64,000 nucleotides of DNA. Origin: Paragordius varius. Lineage: Eukaryota; Nematomorpha. How positions within the stretch are numbered: the first letter of the stretch is position 1; each line of letters starts with the position of its first letter. Of this stretch, positions 51,101 to 60,022 are shown one piece after another. The stretch is from positions 1,054,001 through 1,118,000 of the forward strand of contig OZ176058.1 of assembly GCA_964247055.1 (NCBI GenBank), read 5' to 3'. The notes beneath the pieces were generated by a model, which was given only the letters and a program-made list of their open reading frames with translations, did not search any database and had not been told where the DNA came from. Made by a program: the position numbers and the translations under genes.

Positions 51101-54100
51101 ATATCGTATTTTTAACCTAACTAACCCGTTTTTTCATACAAATTACATAAAAATCCTTTTTTGTGTTTTTTCGCATAAAAAACTTAAAAATTTTAATAGA
51201 CCTTGGAAAAACCCATTTTTTATCTAAAATTTATGCTAAAAACCTTACCCCTTTTATCAGCTTTAGATATCATGAGTTTCTTAAAGCGTTCACTAAACTC
51301 ACGGGCTGCGGCCTCTTTATCAAAGGCTTTTAACAAAAATTTTTACGTTATATTTTATAACCCCTTTAAGTCTAAATTTATCAATTTTATAAAGAAAAGC
51401 TGTGCTAAAATCACATTTTTCAACCAAATTAACCCGTTTTTTCAATACAAATTACATAAAAACTCTTCTTTTTTCGTAAAAAATACACCATTTATAAATA
51501 GAATTACAAAAAAACCCAATTTTTACTTTAATTCACCCAGATTTACCTAAAATTTCAAAAAACCTTACCTTTTTTATCAGTTTTAGACATGATGAGTTTC
51601 TTAAAGCGTTCACTAAACTCACGGGCCGCGGCCTCTTTGTTAAAGGCCTTTAACTTTATGAAAATTCTTATATTAATCTTTTTTAAGGCAGAAATAATTT
51701 CATAAGGAACAATGCTAAAATTACATTTTAATACCAAACTAACGCATTTTTTCGTACAAATTATATAAAACTCTTATTTTTCTGTCCTTTTTTCGGAGAA
51801 AAAAAAACCTAAAAGTTTAATAGACCTTAAATAACCCATTTTTTACTCTAAAAAACCCATTTTTAAACCCAAATTAATGCTAAAAATTACCTTTTTTATC
51901 AGTTTTAGACATCATGAGTTTCTTAAAGCGTTCACTAAACTCACGGGCCTCGACCTCTTTATCAAAGGCCTTTAAATTAAAACTTCAAAATCGAAAATTC
52001 TTAAAATATATTTTATAACCCCTTTAATTCTAAATTAAATAATTTTTAAGGAAAGCAATGCTAAAATCGCATTTTTAACCAAAATAACCCGTTTTTTCAT
52101 ATAAATTACATAAAAACTCTTTTTTTTCGTAGAAACACCAAAAACCATTTTTTACTCTAAAAAAATCTATTTTTCACCTAAATTTATGCTAAAAACTACC
52201 TTTTTTCTCAGTTTTAGACATCATGAGTTTCTTAAAGCGTTCACTAAACTCACGGGCCGCGGCCTCTTTGTCAAAGGCCTTTAACTTTATGAAAATTCTT
52301 ATATTAATCTTTTTTAAGACAGAAATAATTTCATAAGGAAAGCAATGCTAAAATTGCATTTTTAACCAAATTAACTCGTTTTTTGTATAAATTACATAAA
52401 AACTCCCTTTTTTGTGCTTTTTTCGTGGAAAAAACCACATGAGTTTTAAAAGACCTTAAATAACCCATTTTTTACTCTAAAAATTATGCTAAAAAACTTA
52501 CCCTTTTTCTCAGTTTTGGACATCATGAGTTTCTTACTCCTTTTTTTGTGCTTTTTTCGTGGAAAAAACCACATAAGTTTTAATAGACCTTAAATAACCC
52601 AAAATTATCTTAAATTTATGCTAAAAATTACCTTTTTTCTCAGTTTTAGACATCATGAGTTTCTTAAAGCGTTCGCTAAACTCACGGGCCGCGGCCTCTT
52701 TGTCAAAGGCTTGGTTTGAGGCTTCAAAATCGAAATCTTCCGAGGGTGGTGGAACATCCCCAAATTGTACAGTAGCTGTGGCAGAATTGTTCGTATTATT
52801 TTGATTATTTTGGTAGCGATTTGAATGATATCCACCCCTAAATTTATCAAAATAAAGTTAATAAAATTTTAATTTTTTTAATAAATTTCTTCTTAAACAC
52901 CCATATAGTTGACAATAAAATCCTAAACTTTTATTTTTAAAACTTTTTAACCCTTAACCCAAAATTTACGTAAGATTTTTAAGTAATATTATAGAAGCGG
53001 CAGAATTGTTCGTATTTTCATTAACCGATGGCTATTTGATATCCGCGCCTAAAGTAATGATTAAATTAATAAAAGATTCTTTTCTTTTAATAAATTACTT
53101 CTATTCAACTTAACTCACTTTATTTTAAATAAATTTCTTCAAAAAATCTCAACTTTACTCTATACCTGAAAATAAAATAAACCTAACCCTTAATTAGTTA
53201 AAATTTACTTGAAATTTTTTAAATTTTGAACACCTTAAAATAATTAAGCAATAGTATAGAAGTAGGAAAACTATTCGTAGTATTTTGATTTTGATAGCAT
53301 TGGCTATTTGAATGATATCCGCTACTAAATTTATAAAATAAAGTTATATTTAATCTATAACTCCCCTTAAATTTTAATTGTATTAACACTTCTAAAACAG
53401 TTAATTTCTGAAAATTCATATTTAATAGGACCTGAAAAGTCTTTAAACATTCAAAAGTAAATTAAATTTTATGGACGAAAAATTATTCGTATTTATTTGA
53501 TTATTTTGATAAGACCGATGGTTATTTGAATAATATTCGCTCCTGTAAAATTAAAATCAATTAAAGATTAAATTATTTTAGTTAAAAAAATCTCTTACAT
53601 TAAATATAATCTTTAATTTTTAATTTTAAAAACTATAAAACGTTTAATTTCTTTAACTCATATTTCATAATACCTAAAAAGCTTTAAAATCATATACACC
53701 GCTAAAAATTTTAAATAATTAAATAGCCACATAATTGTTCGTTATTTTGATAAGAACGATAATTGAATTCACCCTTAAATTAACAAAAAATCAAATAATT
53801 TTAATTTAAAAATTAAAATTTCTTGAACCCAAAGTTTACTTATTATGGGAAGTTATATCACGATTATTAAAATATGATTATGTAAAATTATAATGATAAA
53901 AAATTTAGAATATTTTTATCACAACTATTTCATTATTAATATATAAATTTTATATCAAACACCTTTTTACCGAAAAAAAATTTAAAATAAATTAAATCTA
54001 AAATTAAAAATTATTTTTTTTTAAATTAATTTACCTATTATTGTAAGTCACTCTAAGATTATTAAAACAATTCATATTTTCTTAAACATTTTCAATACAA

Positions 54101-55889
54101 AATAATTATTTTTCCATTTTTAATTAGGATTTTTTATTTTACAAAACTTTTAATAAATCAAAAAACCAAAATAATATTATAATAAAATATTTTAAATCAA
54201 CAAAAAAATATATTTTTTAAAAAATTATTAAATTTAATTTTTAACTAAAATTACCTATTACGATATATCACTCCACGATTAGAATATGATGTATTGTTAT
54301 TTCGATAAATTCTTAACAAATTTCATAAGAAGTAAATTTAAAATTTTTTAATAAAAAAACTTAAAATATTAAAACTCAAATTAAATAGTATTTTTATATT
54401 AATACCCGTATTATTGTAAGTCAATTATATTGGAATAAAACCATTTTTAATAAACATTTTCAAAAAAATAAACATTTTTCCATTTTTAATTGAGATTTTT
54501 ATTTTTAAAACACTTAAACGCTTTTTTATCTTAAACTTTTTAATAATAATATAATATATGGAAAACAAAAAACTAAAATTTTTTAAAAATTAATAAATAA
54601 AATTTAATTTTTTAATAAAATTACCTATTATGATAAGACGCTCCACGATTAGAATATGATGTATTATAATTTCGATAATTTTGCCCACCAGAATTGCTAT
54701 TATTGTAATAACCGCCGCCACCGCCACCCATCAAATTTCCACCGAGATGGCGCATATTATTAGGAAATCTAAAATTTAAATTTTATTATAGGTAAAAAAA
54801 TTTAAAAAGGTAAAAATTGAAATATTTAAAAAATATAAATAAAATTTTAAAAGAAAAGACAAATATTTTTAAATTTGAAAATATATATATTTTATTATAA
54901 TTAACCCTAAATTTCGTATATATACTAAATTAAATAAATTAAAAAATAATGCTGAAATAATAACAAAATATGCGCCATAAAGATATATTTTAGATGATAA
55001 GATTAATTAGCTGCCCAAAAACACATAAATTATTTTAGGGTGAATTTAAATTCATGGATTAATATTAATTAAAAATGGTATACATTGTTTAAAACCCTAT
55101 TTGTCTAATTTTTCCAAGTAACCTATATAAAATAACATTTTTAATTATTGTCAGTATTACGGTGAAAAATTCATAAAAGACATGCAAAAAAACGTTAAAA
55201 TTACTTATTACTTAATAAAAACGTTATTTTTTTCCCTGAACTAACTTTGTATTATAAACTCAAATTTACCCTTTAACAATTCGAATTCACCCTTGAACAA
55301 TTCAAATTCACCATTGAATAATTCGAATTACCCTAAAAGTAAATTATGTGTTTTCGAACTAATAAAACTCATCATTAATATTCAATGTATCTTTATGACA
55401 GCGCATAGTTTATTATTTTATCAGTATTTTTAAATAAAAAATTTTTTTTGAAATAAAAGAAAAAATATAGGTAATTTTTAATCTTAAAAAAACTAATATA
55501 TTTTCGAGGGTGAATTTAAATTGTTCAAGGATTAATTTGGATTGTTCAGGGGTGCGTATAGTTTTATTACAAAAAACATATTTTTATAATATAAAGACAA
55601 CCTAACTTTTTTAAAAATCTTAACCATACTTTTTTAAAAAACTTAAAATTTTCTTAGTTTTAAGAGTAAAATTAATTTTATAAAAATAAACAATAATTAA
55701 ATACATATATTTTTTTATAAATCATAAATAATTTTAATTTTAACTAAAAGCAAAACCTATTGCTATTAAAAGATCCAGGCTGCTTGTTTCCATGGTAACG
55801 ATCAGCACCTGAAGACGTTGCCATGGCAACCGAGTGTTGGTTACCATAGTAACCATAAAATGGTTGTTTAACAGCTGATGTAGTATTAA

Positions 55890-55920
<31 letters not shown>

Positions 55921-58900
55921 TCCTGGATAATGCTGTCCAGCAAAATTTGAAACTCTAAAATAAATCAAAATATTTAAATATTTTATTAAAATGGTAAAAA
56001 ATAAAATAATTATTGGTTAAATATCAAATTTATTATTTATTGTTAAAATGGAAATAAATTGAAATATTTCAAATTTTTTAAATAAACTAAAATATTTTAA
56101 TTAAATTTATTAAAATAAAATATTTTAATTAAAATAAAATATTTTAATTAAAATAAAATATTTTAATTGAAATATAAATACTTTAATATTATTTATTTAT
56201 AGCTTCAGTTGATATAATCATAAAATGGCATAAAATATTTAAAATAATTTTTTTTATTAAAATCAAAAAATTTAAAAAAATATTATTATTGTTAATAAAA
56301 TAAAATAGTCTAATCAATGTTTTATTAAATAAATATAATTTTTTTATTATAATGAAAAAAATATTTATAAACATATTTTTAATATTCATTTTTGTTTTAA
56401 CAATATTTAACGGAGGGATTAGTAATTGTTATATATCAAAAAAATTAAAAATCAAAATTTTTTTCATAAATATCTTAAGTATAAATTTGTAAAATGAATT
56501 ACTGTATAAATAAATATTAAAATAAAAAGATTAAAAATATTAAATAAGCAAAAAATTTAAATTTATTAAAAAATATTTCAAATTTAATATTTTAATCATA
56601 TATTCAATAAAAAATATTTAAAAAAATTTAAAGGAATTAAAATTACTGATTATATGGCGGTTTATTATAAGTAACTCCACCACCAGCTGATCCAAAACCA
56701 AATGGGGGCGCATTATTGCCCGAATGTTGATTGTAAGGATAATTACTATTGTTTGGTCCAAAATCTGTGTGAAATAAAAAACAACGAAATTAATTTAAAA
56801 TAATTTAAATTTTTTTAAAAAAATTACAATATTTAATATTTAAAATAAATAAAAAATATTAAGTATATAATTTAAAATATATTTAGTAAATTGTAGATAT
56901 GAAATATATAACATTTACAATTTAAATAAACCTTTAAACAATTCAAATTTACACTTAAACAATTTATCACCCTCTATTAAAATATATGCCTTTTATAATT
57001 AAAAATTACCTATATTTCAGTATATTTTTAAAATATGAAAAAAATTTGTTTAAATTAAATAATACTAAAAAAATAATAAACACGCCATAAAGATATATTT
57101 CATATTAATAATGAGTTATAATTGTGCCCAAAAACACATAATTTATTTTTAGGGTGAATTTGAATTGTTCCTATATTTTTATATATATAAAAAAAATTGT
57201 TTTATAATTTAATATAATACTGAAAAAAATAATAAACTATGCGCCGCCATAAAAATATATAAATCATATTTATAATGAATTATATTTATTTTTAGGGTAA
57301 ATTTGAAATGTTCAGGGGTTAAATTAATGGTATCAATATACCATTTACAATATAAATTCGCCCTCTAACAATTCAAATTTACCCTAAAAATAAATTATGT
57401 GTTTTTGGGTTAAGGGGCATTATTTTGCTCTCTACAATATGATTGTTGTCTTTGAGTTATAGTAATTATTATTGAAAATTATTTTTCAAAAGATTTAGAT
57501 TTATTTTGAAATTTTAATAATTTTTAATAAAAATATTACAATTATTAAAAAAAAAATCATTAAAAAAAACACACAAAAAGTATCAAAATAAATTATTTAT
57601 TTAAATATTTATAAAAACTCATATTATAAGGGGCATTATTTTGCCCTCTATAATAGGGTTGTTGTTGTGAAAAATAATATAATTATTAAAAATATTATAA
57701 TTATTAAAAAAAATTAATTTATTTAAAATTTAAAAAAATATTTTAAACAAATTTCATAAAAAAAACTTTTTATAAAAAAATTATGATATATAATATTTAA
57801 TATAATTATTATTTGTTAAAAAAATTATAATTAATATACTAATTTATAATAATTAAATAAAAAATTAAATACATATAAATTTAAATTTTCAATTATGTAA
57901 TTAAAAAAATTTTAATTTATTAAAAATTTAATTTTAAACTTGTATTATAAGGGGTATTATTTTGCCCTCTATAATAGGGTTGCTGGTGTTGCGGTTGCGC
58001 GTAATTATTATAATTATTTTGGGGCCCGAAATTTCCCGAATTGCCTCCTGGGCCAAAACCACCTGTTTTTTTATAAAATATAATAAAAAATATTAAATTT
58101 ATAAAAAAATAAAAAATATTAAATTTCATCTTAATTCGCAAATAAGCTGCCCCTAAATATACCATTTACAATTCAAATTCACCCTTCAACAATTTAAATT
58201 GACCCTAATAATAAATTTGGAAATTTTGATCTAATATAACTTAACATTAAAATTAAATATATTTTTATGGCAAAGTTTATTATATTTTTTCAGTATTATT
58301 TTGATTACCTACAAAATTTCTTTTTTTTGAAAATATAAAAAAATATAGGTGATAATAAATCTTAAAAAACACATTACAAGTTATTTTATGTTGAATTTAA
58401 TCAAAGATGAATTTAAATCGTTTATAGGTGAATTTGAACTGTAAATGGTATATTTAAAATTATCATATATTTCTGAAACAGCTGATTTTTATAATTTATA
58501 AATCATATTATAAGAAATACGATTGTGAAATAAATTAGATTGGTACCATATTAAAGGTTTCAATTATACCAAAATAGTCGAATCTTAATAAAATATTATT
58601 ATATAATTAATCAGCTGTTTTAGAATTCTCTAAATATTAAATTTTTACAATAAATCAGATGTTCTTTAATTAAAATAAGTATATATACGATTGTGAAATA
58701 AATTATAATTTTATTCATAAAAAAAATCCATTATTATATATTTATGCATAAACAGCTAATTTTGTAACTAAATAAAACTTTTTAAACAAAAAAATCAGCT
58801 GTTTTTGACATAAAAAATCAACTATTACGATTGTGAGATAAATTATATTTTTGCCACATTTATGGTTTTATTAATAAAAAAAACTATTTATTATATAAAT

Positions 58901-59969
58901 TTATTATTAAAGAGGCTGATTTTTTAACAAAATTTATAATAAAATATCAGCTGTTCTCCAATATTAAAACAAATATTACGATTGTGAGATAAATTGGATT
59001 GTTGCATCATTGCACTCCCAATCGGGCCAAAAGGCGGGTGATTGGCGGCGTTTCCATAGTAACCACCAACAGCTGAGTTGTTTCCATGGTAGCGACGCGC
59101 TTGTTGTTGATTAAATGCGCCCCCGCCAAAGGCACCTACACATATGGCAAATTAAATGATTATGTTAAAAGAAGTTTTTATGAAAAAAATGGTTAATATA
59201 AATGGTAAAAACGTGTCCATATATAATTTTTAAAAAATAAATATTTTTCGAATTCTCGGTATAACCTTCAAGAATTTAAAAAATTAAAAATATATTTATG
59301 AAATATGATTTAAAATTAATATTTATGTGATTATCTGGATGGTCTCAATAATAAAAAATTAAAATGGAAATATTAAGCGTTTAATATATAACCATCCAAT
59401 AATATATTGAATATATTAAGCGTTCAAATGCTATAAATTAAAAAAAAATAAAAAATAAAAATAGAAAAATTTATGCAATGATTCATCATTAATAGAAAAT
59501 TGAGACATTTAATTATATATAATAAAATATAAATACTAATATTAAATATATATATATAATAACTAAGTTAAACCCTAAAAACCTATAAAAAAATAATTTT
59601 TTTTTTACATTTTAAAAACAATATTTTATAAAAATATATATATATATATAGGGCAATATTTACCCCCAAAAGCTTTGACATGGGGCGTCACTTGAGTTCC
59701 TTGGTCTATTTGAGGTGAACTTTTACGGCTTGCTACAATATATATATACCATTTAAAATTCCAATGAACAATTCAACTACACCCTAAAAATAAAATGTGT
59801 TTTGTGAGTGTTAAAACCTTTATTTTTTTATATTTTTGAAAAATGAAATTTTGTTTAAAATTATTAAAATAATATTGAAATAATAATAAACTATGCCATA
59901 AGAATAAATTCATATTAATGATGAGCTATATTGGTTCAAAAATACAATTTATTTTTAGGGTGAATTTGA

Positions 59970-60022
<53 letters not shown>

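Noticed and set aside
51203-51737. Frames of 115 and 60 codons near the FDF array
   Set aside because: They arise from decayed copies of the FDF exon read in wrong or truncated frames, not from separate genes.
51240-52545. FDF duplicates as alternative exons
   Set aside because: Entry phase is fixed by the preceding exon, and every AG tested leads to a stop within the copy.
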